Shown piece by piece: positions 1 to 6,987 of a DNA stretch of 23,331 nt. The notes beneath the pieces were generated by a model. That model was not told the origin of the DNA and ran no database searches. It worked only from the letters and a program-made list of their open reading frames with translations. Numbering within the stretch: the stretch's first letter is position 1; each line of letters opens with the position of its first letter. The stretch is from IMG/VR virus record IMGVR_UViG_3300010370_000256, positions 1 through 23,331 of that record. One strand, 5' to 3'. The stretch comes from a virus. A program made the position numbers and the translations under genes.

Positions 1-777
1 CAATTGCCCACCGCCACCGCCACCGCCAGGTGGAACGTAGGTGCCTGTTTCAAATTCCCTAAACATTAGTCCAAGTACAGTAACACTAGAGGTTCCATTA
101 GGTAAAAATCTTACAATAGGATCAGCTGCATCATTTGTTTTTACTAAAACCGTTGTTAAAACACAAGGCATAGGTTCTCCCAACCAATCAGCTGTAAGCG
201 TTGGCGAAGATCCGCTTATTGTTCCCGGCAAAACTTCTATTGTCCATAAATTTTGAGGATAAGTTCTTTCCGGCAATCCCGCTGATCTTGGATAAGATGC
301 TTTTCTAAAACTACCAACAATATCAATAACTTGCCTTGTTTCATTTTCATTTTTAGGTACAAATAAATATTCAAAGTAATATTCTTTTCTAGCTTCAGAT
401 ACTAAAGTTGCTTCTGAAATATTAGAAAATCTTCTAAATGTAGTAGTTGCATACATATATTCATTTTGAAACATACCAGGATCTATTAAACGGTTCCACA
501 GTGTATCAAAATCGCCCCCACTATTTTGCAAAGAAGCTAAAGATAATACTGGCCCCACTGGGTTAGTTCCTTCGCCATATTCATGTCTAACTTGATAGCC
601 AGGCTCTTTTGGCAACGGTAAAACTAAATCAATTTGAGAATTGGCAGAAATATATGATCTAGTCCTCTGTGATGCAATTAAAGAATAAGGAGTAGTACTA
701 AATTTTAACCATAAAGGTTGTTCTAAAGCTGCTAGCGTTCCTACAGCAGGATATTGTCTAGTATAACTGGCTGGCAT
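1..777 (-). CDS. Baseplate tail-tube junction protein (gp48/gp54-like), C-terminus beyond the window
   Basis: The frame is open from an ATG at 777 to the left edge, giving 259 residues without a stop. It is missing from a list of complete ORFs because it is cut by the edge. The segment around residues 195-245 has a W, then GEPMPCVL, then LPNG, then a hydrophobic strand ending FREFET. This pattern resembles the C-terminal region of T4 tail-tube-like baseplate proteins gp48 and gp54, which join the hub to the tail tube. The visible sequence ends in a run of glycines (PPGGGGGGGQL), so a Gly-rich extension probably follows. Tail genes follow on the opposite strand, which fits. An ACTAAATA late-type promoter lies 7 nt before the ATG and no Shine-Dalgarno sequence is seen. 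The choice between gp48 and gp54 is not secure. Confidence 0.6.
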   Translation of the reverse strand, partial: MPASYTRQYPAVGTLAALEQPLWLKFSTTPYSLIASQRTRSYISANSQIDLVLPLPKEPGYQVRHEYGEGTNPVGPVLSLASLQNSGGDFDTLWNRLIDPGMFQNEYMYATTTFRRFSNISEATLVSEARKEYYFEYLFVPKNENETRQVIDIVGSFRKASYPRSAGLPERTYPQNLWTIEVLPGTISGSSPTLTADWLGEPMPCVLTTVLVKTNDAADPIVRFLPNGTSSVTVLGLMFREFETGTYVPPGGGGGGGQL

Positions 778-784
778 ATATTAT

Positions 785-792
785 TATTTAGT
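785..792 (-). promoter_or_regulatory. Late-type promoter ACTAAATA for the minus-strand baseplate gene
   Basis: Read on the minus strand this is ACTAAATA, 6 of 8 matches to the T4 late consensus TATAAATA. It ends 7 nt before the ATG at 777, so transcription would begin within about 2 nt of the start codon. It is the mirror image of the element at 801-808, separated from it by 8 nt. Confidence 0.5.
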
Positions 793-800
793 CAAATTTA

Positions 801-808
801 ACTAAATA
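801..808 (+). promoter_or_regulatory. Late-type promoter ACTAAATA for gp4
   Basis: ACTAAATA followed by exactly 5 nt (ATTTT) and then the ATG at 814. With T4 late promoter geometry (octamer at -13 to -6) the A of the ATG is the first transcribed base. No Shine-Dalgarno sequence is present. Confidence 0.55.
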
Positions 809-813
809 ATTTT

Positions 814-1233
814 ATGGCTTACAAAACCATATTCAAACCAAAAAATATAAAAAAATATGTTGGAGACTATACAAAAATTAAATGTAGGTCGCTTTGGGAA
901 AGACGTGTTTGTAAATTTTTAGATGAAAATAATAGTATATTAAAATGGTCTTTTGAGGAAATAGTAATACCGTATACTAGTCCAATAGACAAAAAAGTGC
1001 ACAACTATTATCCAGATTTTTTAGTTAAGTTTACAGATGGATCTAAAGAACAATGCTGGATGATTGAAGTCAAACCTAAAAAACAAACAATACTTAAAGA
1101 AAATTGTTCTAAAAAAGATAAAATTACCTGGATAATAAACAAAGCTAAATGGGATGCTGCAGATAAATACTGTAAAGAGCACAATATATCATTTAAACTA
1201 TTAACAGAAGAAGAATTATTTAAAAATGGCTGA
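814..1233 (+). CDS. 4: Head completion protein gp4-like (PD-(D/E)xK nuclease fold)
   Basis: A 139-residue protein close in size to T4 gp4 (about 150 residues), which acts after DNA packaging to finish the head before tail joining. The sequence shows a restriction-endonuclease-like core: an early Glu in SLWER (E29), PD at residues 67-68, and E85-V-K87 after a beta strand, which is the PD...ExK signature. T4 gp4-type head completion proteins have this TnsA-like fold. It lies immediately before the tail tube gene, whose ATG overlaps its stop by 8 nt, so the two are cotranslated. Recognition is from motif and neighbourhood; nuclease activity in the virion is an inference. Confidence 0.8.
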   Translation: MAYKTIFKPKNIKKYVGDYTKIKCRSLWERRVCKFLDENNSILKWSFEEIVIPYTSPIDKKVHNYYPDFLVKFTDGSKEQCWMIEVKPKKQTILKENCSKKDKITWIINKAKWDAADKYCKEHNISFKLLTEEELFKNG

Positions 1234-1813
1234 TACACCACTTACTAACTCCATAGACAGTATTAAAAATTACTTTGCCAACCATGGTGGTTTGCAATTG
1301 GCAAATCGTTTTAGTGTATCTTTTAATTTACCGGCATCTTTGGGGTTGGGCGATAGCTTAAAAGTTTTACCAGCTGAATTTATTAGTTTAGGGCCAAGAT
1401 CAATAAATACAATTCAAGATGGGCTACAGGGGTATGGTAATGGTAGATTTGTACCAAGATCACAAAATCAATTAAGTGGCGGTAATGGAATAATAATTGT
1501 TTTTCCCATATCAAATGATAATGTTGTATTAGATGCATTTAATAAATGGTTTAATACTTTTTATACTGGACCAAGAAATGCCATTTCTACTAGAAATGCA
1601 TATGTTCTTCCATACTATTATGATGTAATTAGCCCAGTAGTAATGACGATTAACATTTTAGATCCAAATGGAAACGTAAATTCAAGATTTGAATTTTTTG
1701 AAACGTTTCCTGTAGAAACGCAACCAATAGAATTAAGTATGGCATTTACTGATAAATATCTTCGTTATGCAGTTACATTTGGATTTAGAGAATTTAAACA
1801 AACAGTATTATGA
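1226..1813 (+). CDS. Tail tube protein (gp19/gp54 family)
   Basis: A 195-residue protein with the general plan of the T4 tail tube family: LANRFSVSFNLP near the start, a beta-rich middle, and a C-terminal FREFKQ strand. T4 gp19 is 163 residues and polymerises as hexameric rings inside the contractile sheath; gp54 is a related initiator ring. The next gene is a tail assembly chaperone, the usual neighbour of a major tube protein, which favours the tube rather than the initiator. The start overlaps the end of gp4 and the stop overlaps the next ATG, so three genes are translationally coupled. Confidence 0.7.
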   Translation: MADTPLTNSIDSIKNYFANHGGLQLANRFSVSFNLPASLGLGDSLKVLPAEFISLGPRSINTIQDGLQGYGNGRFVPRSQNQLSGGNGIIIVFPISNDNVVLDAFNKWFNTFYTGPRNAISTRNAYVLPYYYDVISPVVMTINILDPNGNVNSRFEFFETFPVETQPIELSMAFTDKYLRYAVTFGFREFKQTVL

Positions 1814-2481
1814 CTATTGAAACTTTATATAATAGCTTACTTCCATGGTATGAAACTACTTTACCTGTATCAAAAATTAAAGTTTTTTTTACACCATTTA
1901 AAGTTAAAGATTCAAAAAATATTGCAATTATATTAAAAGAACAAAATAAACAGTTAGCTTTAAATGCTTTAGTAAACTTAGTAAAAAATAATAGTAAAGA
2001 ATTAGATGTAGAAAGTTTATGCCTAGCTGATGCCGAATATCTTTATCTAAAAATAAGATCAAAAAGCGTAGGTGAAGAAATACAATTAAAAATTAATGAA
2101 GAAGCCGCAAAAATTCATATTGATGAAATTAAAGTTCGCAACAGTATTTTTTCGGATTCTATAGTTTTGCAAAATGGAATAAATTTAATTGTAAAAACCC
2201 CAAAAATAAAAGATTTACTAGAAATAAATTTAGATGACGAACATGCATTATTTAAAAAATATATTAAAGCAATTTCAGTAAATAAAGAATTATATGAACT
2301 AAACAAGTTTGTACCGGAAGAAATACAAAAAATAATTGAAAATCTCCCATATTCGTGTATTGAAAGTATAAAGCAAATTAGCAAAAAACAACCAGAACTT
2401 TATGTTTCCGTAAAATTAAAAGACGGAGAAAGAGAGGTGTCTGGTACCCTAAGTTTTTTTACCTTGCTTCAAACTTTTTAA
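1810..2481 (+). CDS. 26: gp26-like baseplate hub / tail assembly chaperone, short (zero-frame) form
   Basis: A 223-residue protein resembling the T4 gp26 family (T4 gp26 is about 208 residues and acts in baseplate hub assembly). It is rich in Lys, Glu and Ile and mostly helical. It sits between the tail tube gene and a further structural gene, the place where many tailed phages keep a chaperone made in two lengths by -1 frameshifting (lambda gpG/gpGT). Its last codons run through seven T residues arranged as AGT TTT TTT ACC, a proper slippery heptamer in the zero frame. The short form ends 6 codons after ACC at TAA 2479-2481. Start by ATG overlapping the tube gene stop. Confidence 0.7.
   Translation: MTIETLYNSLLPWYETTLPVSKIKVFFTPFKVKDSKNIAIILKEQNKQLALNALVNLVKNNSKELDVESLCLADAEYLYLKIRSKSVGEEIQLKINEEAAKIHIDEIKVRNSIFSDSIVLQNGINLIVKTPKIKDLLEINLDDEHALFKKYIKAISVNKELYELNKFVPEEIQKIIENLPYSCIESIKQISKKQPELYVSVKLKDGEREVSGTLSFFTLLQTF
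2454..2460 (+). promoter_or_regulatory. Candidate -1 ribosomal frameshift site (T TTT TTT)
   Basis: Seven T residues in the phase X_XXY_YYZ relative to the chaperone frame. Slipping back one base moves ribosomes into a frame open until 2649-2651. The -1 frame is also open for at least 60 nt upstream. A homopolymer sequencing error is the alternative. Confidence 0.65.
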
Positions 2482-2651
2482 ATTTATTTGATTATTATCA
2501 AACAAATTTTTCTTTAATTCACTTTTATAAATGGAATTTACAAGATATTGAAAACATGATGTTCTGGGAAAGAGAAATATACGTTAGCCTATTGGCTGAA
2601 GAAAAACAAAAAGAATACGAACAAAAGTTAAATAAACAATTTAATTACTAA
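2460..2651 (+). CDS. -1 frame extension of the tail assembly chaperone (GT-type C-terminal domain)
   Basis: After slippage at 2454-2460, translation continues as YLASNFLNLFDYYQ and on through IHFYKWNLQDIENMMFWE to a stop at 2649-2651, adding 63 residues to the first 217 (280 in total). The added part looks like the gpT domain of other tail chaperones: a helix with a W near IHFYKW, then a turn with D/E residues and a W-containing helix followed by a charged tail. The stop lies 1 nt before the next ATG (2653), so this segment fills what would otherwise be a 171-nt gap in a region with no gaps. A separate start at the double ATG 2556-2561 is possible but lacks a good ribosome site. Confidence 0.65.
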   Translation, partial: YLASNFLNLFDYYQTNFSLIHFYKWNLQDIENMMFWEREIYVSLLAEEKQKEYEQKLNKQFNY

Positions 2652-2652
2652 A

Positions 2653-3138
2653 ATGGAAGAAAATAAAACAAAAGAAATTATAGCAGAACAAATAACTCAA
2701 AATTATTTGTTACAGCCTCAGGACCTTTTTAATTCACAAGAAAAAGCTTCTTATAGTTTTGCTGACATGAGTATGCCTGAAGTTGAAGCAATTTCTATAA
2801 ACAATTATATTTTTAAAGATGACACAAATATTAATGAAGAAATTTTACAAAAAGATATAGATTTTACTAATGTAAATTCCATACCCAAAGAATCTTCACC
2901 AATTATTTTTAAAGCACCCTCTCAAAATTTAGAAACTAATAAAAAAATTAATACAATTGAACAACAATTAATTTCTAATATTACTCCCGCAATTTCAAAT
3001 TTGTATAAATCGGTTTCTGCACTTTTAAATAAAGGAAAAGACCCAAAAGGTTATACAGAAGCAAGACCGACTTACGCTGGTATAAATTTGTATTTTAATG
3101 ATGAAAAATTAAGAGTATCTAAAACAGTTGAGTGGTAA
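2653..3138 (+). CDS. Unrecognised protein, tail gene cluster
   Basis: A 161-residue acidic protein I do not recognise. The N-terminal 110 residues are low in structure and rich in Asn, Ile, Glu and Ser; the C-terminal 50 contain a helix (ISNLYKSVSALL) and end with GINLYFNDEKLRVSKTVEW. It is the last gene of the tail operon, 1 nt after the frameshifted chaperone stop and followed directly by a strong terminator. Its position suggests a small virion or tail assembly protein. A IIAE tripeptide pattern (I-A-E) at residues 10-12 fits the prohead protease rule but lacks the surrounding capsid-targeting pattern, so I do not claim it. Confidence 0.55.
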   Translation: MEENKTKEIIAEQITQNYLLQPQDLFNSQEKASYSFADMSMPEVEAISINNYIFKDDTNINEEILQKDIDFTNVNSIPKESSPIIFKAPSQNLETNKKINTIEQQLISNITPAISNLYKSVSALLNKGKDPKGYTEARPTYAGINLYFNDEKLRVSKTVEW

Positions 3139-3140
3139 TA

Positions 3141-3166
3141 AAAAAAGCCCCTTTCGGGGCTTTTTT
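3141..3166. terminator. Bidirectional intrinsic terminator
   Basis: AAAAAAGCCCC, a TTTC loop, GGGGCTTTTTT: an 11-bp stem with A and T tracts on both sides. It closes the plus-strand tail operon and, read on the minus strand, ends gp32, whose stop codon (3165-3167) overlaps its edge. Confidence 0.9.
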
Positions 3167-4019
3167 AATCATTCTCCATTTCTGAGAAATACTGCAAAGG
3201 ATCTTTTTCTTCTGTTTCAGTAATTGTGGGTTCTTCCACATCATCCTCTACACTCTTGGATTCGATAAACTGTGCACGGATATCATCACCAACAGCCTTT
3301 TTAAACCTCTCATTAAGCTCCTCAAAGCTCTTGAATTGACTCTTATCAATGAATGGCTTGAGTGGGTATTGCTTCTTCCAAAGCTCTTCTAGCTTCTTAT
3401 CCTCACCTCCAAATAGAGGAGCGGGGGAAGCAAATTCGCTTCGATCATAATTTACATAACCGCCAACATTACGAATTTTTAGTTTAAAGTCTGCACCAGT
3501 CCAAAAATTAAATGGATCTACTGCAACTTCATCTTGAAACTCCGGATGAGCAAGACTTTGGATTTTTTGAAAAATCTTAGTACCGTACTGATAAAGGAAA
3601 ACTTTTCCTTTGTTTTCTGGATTTGCTGGATCCTCAAGAACTAAAATGTTTGAAATATAAGTCAACTTACGCTTGCGTTGACGAGCAATATTTTTATCAT
3701 CTTCAATTCCACTGTTCCAAAGTTCCGTATTTGCTGCACAAACCGGGCATTTTTCACCAATGGTAGTTGGGCAATTTTCATAAAGCCAACCACCTTTTCC
3801 TTTAAAAGTATGGCTATAAACAGCCACAAATGGACTATCTTCACCATCAATTTCTGGAAGAAAACGAATTACAGCATAACCATTTCCAGCTTTATCAATT
3901 CCAGGCTTCCAAAGCCGTTCATCTTTATAGCTGTCCTTCGATGTCATCTTTTCAAGACGTTGGGTTAAATTTGCGACAGAGTTTTTACTTTTCTTTTTAA
4001 AATCTGAAAAATTTGGCAT
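3165..4019 (-). CDS. 32: Single-stranded DNA-binding protein gp32
   Basis: A 284-residue homologue of T4 gp32 (301 residues), which coats ssDNA during replication, recombination and repair. The N-terminal basic FKKKS at residues 7-11 matches the T4 LAST motif used for cooperative binding. The zinc site is visible as H70, C83, C91, C94 (the His-Cys-Cys-Cys arrangement of T4). RKRKLT near 115-120 resembles the second basic LAST-like motif. The C-terminus is strongly acidic (residues 253-284), as in T4, where it recruits replication partners. Start ATG at 4019 follows GGGA in a leader containing a 6-bp hairpin. A sigma70-type promoter lies upstream and gp33 precedes it, as the T4 gene neighbourhood would predict. 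Confidence 0.95.
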   Translation of the reverse strand: MPNFSDFKKKSKNSVANLTQRLEKMTSKDSYKDERLWKPGIDKAGNGYAVIRFLPEIDGEDSPFVAVYSHTFKGKGGWLYENCPTTIGEKCPVCAANTELWNSGIEDDKNIARQRKRKLTYISNILVLEDPANPENKGKVFLYQYGTKIFQKIQSLAHPEFQDEVAVDPFNFWTGADFKLKIRNVGGYVNYDRSEFASPAPLFGGEDKKLEELWKKQYPLKPFIDKSQFKSFEELNERFKKAVGDDIRAQFIESKSVEDDVEEPTITETEEKDPLQYFSEMEND

Positions 4020-4027
4020 AATATTTC

Positions 4028-4044
4028 CCGAGGATCTACCTCGG
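4028..4044 (-). promoter_or_regulatory. Hairpin in the gp32 leader, possible translational operator
   Basis: On the minus strand CCGAGG, loop TAGAT, CCTCGG: a perfect 6-bp stem whose last base lies 8 nt before the gp32 ATG. The GGGA that could act as ribosome site overlaps its 3' edge. T4 gp32 represses its own translation by binding a structured leader; this element is in the right place but is not a recognised pseudoknot. Confidence 0.5.
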
Positions 4045-4057
4045 CCTTTCTGTGTTC

Positions 4058-4085
4058 AGTATATATTTAATCTAGATTTAGTCAA
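4058..4085 (-). promoter_or_regulatory. Sigma70-type promoter for gp32
   Basis: Minus-strand TTGACT (4085-4080), 16 nt spacer, TATACT (4063-4058); each box has 5 of 6 consensus matches. Transcription would start near 4051, giving a leader of about 32 nt with the hairpin. The -35 box overlaps the gp33 stop codon. Confidence 0.7.
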
Positions 4086-4311
4086 CAGGTAATTTAGTAG
4101 TTTTTTTGTTTTTTAAAATATTCAATCTTTTACCTTCTTGCTCTATTTTTTCAATAATGGGTTTTGTAAGAAGTTTTCCTGCTGCAGATGGTTCTAAACC
4201 CATTTCTTCACTTAACTCCAAAACACAATCCATAAATGATAATTTTGTTTTAGATACTCTTTGTAAAACTTGATTTGAAAATTTTTCTTTTGCTGTGTCG
4301 TCTATATACAT
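4078..4311 (-). CDS. 33: gp33-like late transcription coactivator
   Basis: A 77-residue protein when started at the ATG at 4311, which has GGAGAC 7 nt upstream; the longer frame to 4416 overlaps the divergent gene and has no ribosome site. The core (TKLSFMDCVLELSEE, then KPIIEKIEQEGKRLNIL) matches the small gp33 family of T4-type phages. In T4, gp33 bridges the sliding clamp gp45 and the RNA polymerase beta flap to activate late promoters, together with the sigma-like gp55. Its presence explains the many TATAAATA elements in this window. It lies directly upstream of gp32. Confidence 0.75.
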   Translation of the reverse strand: MYIDDTAKEKFSNQVLQRVSKTKLSFMDCVLELSEEMGLEPSAAGKLLTKPIIEKIEQEGKRLNILKNKKTTKLPVD

Positions 4312-4365
4312 AATGTCTCCAATAAAATATACCACATAAAGACGGTAAAGCAATCTTTTTGCTGT

Positions 4366-4373
4366 TCTAAATA
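4366..4373 (+). promoter_or_regulatory. Late-type promoter TCTAAATA upstream of the 4400 gene
   Basis: TCTAAATA, 6 of 8 matches to the late consensus. A start near 4379 would leave a 21-nt leader holding the AGGA at 4390-4393 before the ATG at 4400. Confidence 0.4.
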
Positions 4374-4382
4374 TTCTAGAAC

Positions 4383-4390
4383 TATTTATA
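4383..4390 (-). promoter_or_regulatory. Exact T4 late promoter TATAAATA for gp33
   Basis: The minus strand reads TATAAATA, a full match. It would start transcription near 4377, about 65 nt before the gp33 ATG, which has its own Shine-Dalgarno sequence. Confidence 0.6.
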
Positions 4391-4399
4391 GGACAAACC

Positions 4400-5347
4400 A
4401 TGGCCAACGATACCAACGAAAATATTATTATCGAAACAGCAGGTTTAACAGCTGCTGTAGCAACTGATGTTGCACAATTTGCGGGAATAACAGCACACTA
4501 TCAAATTTTTAAATTAGCATATGGTGCTACAGGAGTAGCTACCCTGGCTTCTTCTACCAATCCCCTTCCAGTTACAGTAAATGCTGGTATAACCGCGACT
4601 ATCAGTGGTTTCAGTGGTTTAATTTCAGTTCAGGGTACAGGTGGTGGATATCCATTGCCAGTCAGTGGAACAATTATTGCTACTGGTTCAACCGCATCTC
4701 CAGTTTATGTAAAAACATATACCGGCAATCAAGTAGAAATTACAGGAGGCCGTTTATACACAACAGCAGATTCAATTTCTACTTATGGCCCATCTGGTGC
4801 GACTTCAATATTTGTTAAATTAGTTGGATCAACTGGTTGGAGCTTGGGAACCGATGGTGACGCATTAAAAGTTTCTATTGTTGGAGCCACAATAAATGCA
4901 ACCATTCCTTCAACTGTTACTGTAGTCGGTTTGTCTGGAGCTACTGCAGTTGCAGTAACAGTCGGAAATACTGTTTGGATTAATAATACAACAATTACTA
5001 CTGGTATAACTGACATTTATTCACAGGTTGTTGGTCTCAGAACAGATTTACAAGCTCTTGGCGTTGGTAGGCCAACCGCATTTAAGACGGGGAGGGTATC
5101 TCCAACATCGGCTTCCGTTTCACAAATGGATACTGCTGGGTATACATGCTTGGCTGGAATTAATATTAAAGCGCTATCTACAAACACAGACTTTGTATAT
5201 CTTGGAAATACAAGTGCCTTAGTAGGATCCTCGTTTGGATATGCACTAGATCCAGGTGAGAATGTTTTCTTAAACATTCAAAATACAAATACCGTTTACG
5301 CAATTTCAAATACTGGAACACAAATCGTAACATATATGGCAAGCTGA
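4400..5347 (+). CDS. Unrecognised virion-like protein, Thr/Ala/Gly/Val-rich beta protein
   Basis: A 315-residue protein I cannot assign. It is rich in Thr, Ala, Gly, Ser and Val with repeated short beta-strand patterns (for example TVNAGITATISGF and SGATAVAVTVGN) and has very few charged residues until residue 215, as in phage fibres and head decoration proteins. The C-terminal 80 residues (from about 240) form a separate compact-looking segment with two cysteines. It has a good Shine-Dalgarno AGGA and is followed after 1 nt by the next gene, so they form a two-gene operon ending at a terminator. A structural role is inferred from composition and from the late-type promoter. Confidence 0.6.
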   Translation: MANDTNENIIIETAGLTAAVATDVAQFAGITAHYQIFKLAYGATGVATLASSTNPLPVTVNAGITATISGFSGLISVQGTGGGYPLPVSGTIIATGSTASPVYVKTYTGNQVEITGGRLYTTADSISTYGPSGATSIFVKLVGSTGWSLGTDGDALKVSIVGATINATIPSTVTVVGLSGATAVAVTVGNTVWINNTTITTGITDIYSQVVGLRTDLQALGVGRPTAFKTGRVSPTSASVSQMDTAGYTCLAGINIKALSTNTDFVYLGNTSALVGSSFGYALDPGENVFLNIQNTNTVYAISNTGTQIVTYMAS

Positions 5348-5348
5348 T

Positions 5349-6650
5349 ATGTCTTTATATACATTAAATGCTACAAAAAATTTATCAAATTATGGTTTAA
5401 AAATTTATGGCTCTACATATGATCCTTGTTTTTCACAAGGTTATATGGAGTCTAAACCAAATGTTTCTATAATTGGGTCTAGTTGTTTTATAGACTATAG
5501 TTCAACAAATAGTATTTCGGATTTAACTTATCTTAAAAAATTATTTGATGCAACTCCAGTTGGAACTACATTTTCGTTCACTGATGGCGATTATTACGAT
5601 CCAGACTACAATTATACTGTAGATGTAAGTGGTGTTTTTTCTTTTGAAAGTTTAACAGCAACAGACAAAATGATTGTTGCCGGTATAGTTTCTGGATTTA
5701 CATATTCAACCAATTACAAGTACTACAACAAAGTTAATTTTGTAGATCCACCACAGTATACAACAAATTACACCGGTGGAGCAACTGCACAAAATTATAT
5801 TCAAAATAATTTAACAAATATTGGTAAATCTTTTGTTAATTTTGGAGCAATCGGATCTGCATTTAGTAAAGAAGAATATATCGAAATTTCTGGTTCCACA
5901 TACAATTCCGGAAAATTAAAAATTAATTCTGTTATAAAATTAAAAGATGATAGAGAACTAATATACACAGATACAACTTTACAAAATGAAGATAGATCAA
6001 CACAAAATTCTACTCTAACTTTATATCTTAGAGGAAATGCAAATCCAGAAATCTTATCAAAAAGTAAAATAAATGTTGGATGTTATGTTGTATACGATTC
6101 TACTGGAAATCAAATAGAATGTTTTGAAAATCAAAATCAACTACAAGCATTTTTAAGAAGTCAATTTTTAACAGGATCATATACTGCAAAATGGTTCCCA
6201 TGTCTTTACTGTTCTAGAATAACAGGAGATGGGTTCAATGCATCATCTTCAGACAAATCAACTCTTTATGATTCTCAAATTTTTGCTTATGTAGAAGAAG
6301 TACCAGTTGGTGTGGTTGACGCAAGCGGAAATTTTTCTTTTAACTATTCATATTATTTGAAAACAAATGCTCTTGGGAACGAAAATAAAACTACAACACC
6401 TATTGTTAATTTTACAATAGATAGCGGTTTTAAAATTGATTTAAGCCATCCTTCTCTAAAAGGATTTAGTGTTAATTTTTATGTAGATGAAAAGAAAAGT
6501 ATTTTAATGACAGAAAACATCTATGTAATTGGAATACCGGGATTTGATCAGTCTGGAATTTTATATACTAAAACTCCATCAAGTAGCAAAACAATATATC
6601 TTGAATTTACTGGTCCATCCGTGCTTGAAATGCAAATCAATGTTACATAA
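5349..6650 (+). CDS. Unrecognised virion-like protein
   Basis: A 433-residue protein rich in Ser, Thr, Asn, Tyr and Phe with alternating hydrophobic and polar residues, suggesting a mostly beta structure. No signal peptide, membrane segment or catalytic motif is visible. Two repeats of a phrase like V(D)(A/V)SG(N/V)FSF occur near residues 91-99 and 323-331, which may mark two related domains. It starts 1 nt after the previous stop without an evident ribosome site of its own, so it is probably translated by coupling. A surface or fibre component is likely but unproven. Confidence 0.6.
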   Translation: MSLYTLNATKNLSNYGLKIYGSTYDPCFSQGYMESKPNVSIIGSSCFIDYSSTNSISDLTYLKKLFDATPVGTTFSFTDGDYYDPDYNYTVDVSGVFSFESLTATDKMIVAGIVSGFTYSTNYKYYNKVNFVDPPQYTTNYTGGATAQNYIQNNLTNIGKSFVNFGAIGSAFSKEEYIEISGSTYNSGKLKINSVIKLKDDRELIYTDTTLQNEDRSTQNSTLTLYLRGNANPEILSKSKINVGCYVVYDSTGNQIECFENQNQLQAFLRSQFLTGSYTAKWFPCLYCSRITGDGFNASSSDKSTLYDSQIFAYVEEVPVGVVDASGNFSFNYSYYLKTNALGNENKTTTPIVNFTIDSGFKIDLSHPSLKGFSVNFYVDEKKSILMTENIYVIGIPGFDQSGILYTKTPSSSKTIYLEFTGPSVLEMQINVT

Positions 6651-6677
6651 AAAAACCCCGCTTGCGCGGGGTTTTTT
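6650..6677. terminator. Bidirectional intrinsic terminator
   Basis: AAAAAACCCCGC, loop TTGC, GCGGGGTTTTTT: a 6-bp G+C stem extended by A-T pairs. It lies between the convergent genes ending at 6650 and 6696. Confidence 0.9.
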
Positions 6678-6695
6678 CTTCACAGACCGTATGTA

Positions 6696-6932
6696 TTAGC
6701 GTGGCCGATTACGAGCAACACGATAATATGAGCGACCATTACGAAGCTCGCGAACTACAGTGTAGTTCATATCAAAGCGATCAAATGCCTCGCGTAGATC
6801 GTGCATAGTTGCACGCATGTTTCCAACTCGGAAACGCTTGCGAGCCTCGCCTGCGGTTAGGGGTGAACCCTTACGCATGTAATCAAAAACTCTTTGAATC
6901 TTGGTCGGACGGTCAACAGTAGTAATCTCCAT
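6696..6932 (-). CDS. Small winged-helix / HTH DNA-binding protein
   Basis: A 78-residue protein when started at ATG 6932, which has AAAGGAA upstream; the longer frame to 6977 runs into the promoter. The order helix (IQRVFDYMRKG), LTAGEARKRF, RATMHDLREAF and a final strand RSYYRVA matches small phage helix-turn-helix proteins of the HTH_39 type. It probably binds DNA as a regulator. Its G+C content is near 48%, against about 30% for neighbours, and it uses CGC and CGT arginine codons freely, which suggests later acquisition. It has its own sigma70-type promoter, so it is likely expressed early. Confidence 0.7.
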   Translation of the reverse strand: MEITTVDRPTKIQRVFDYMRKGSPLTAGEARKRFRVGNMRATMHDLREAFDRFDMNYTVVRELRNGRSYYRVARNRPR

Positions 6933-6959
6933 ATGGTTCCTTTCTAAAAGAGATGCTAC

Positions 6960-6987
6960 AGTATAAACCATAAACAAAGGTCGTCAA
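6960..6987 (-). promoter_or_regulatory. Sigma70-type promoter for the HTH gene
   Basis: Minus-strand TTGACG (6987-6982), 16 nt, TATACT (6965-6960); each box has 5 of 6 consensus matches. The -35 box overlaps the stop codon of the phosphatase gene upstream. Confidence 0.7.

Noticed and set aside
41-256. Plus-strand 71-residue frame
   Set aside because: It is antisense to the continuous minus-strand baseplate frame from 777 to 1.
2526-2533. TATAAATG, one base from the late consensus
   Set aside because: It lies inside the -1 frame of the chaperone and no start codon follows at the usual distance.
4312-4416. 35-residue N-terminal extension of gp33
   Set aside because: It overlaps the divergent gene start and late promoters; ATG 4311 has a good Shine-Dalgarno and gives the normal gp33 size.
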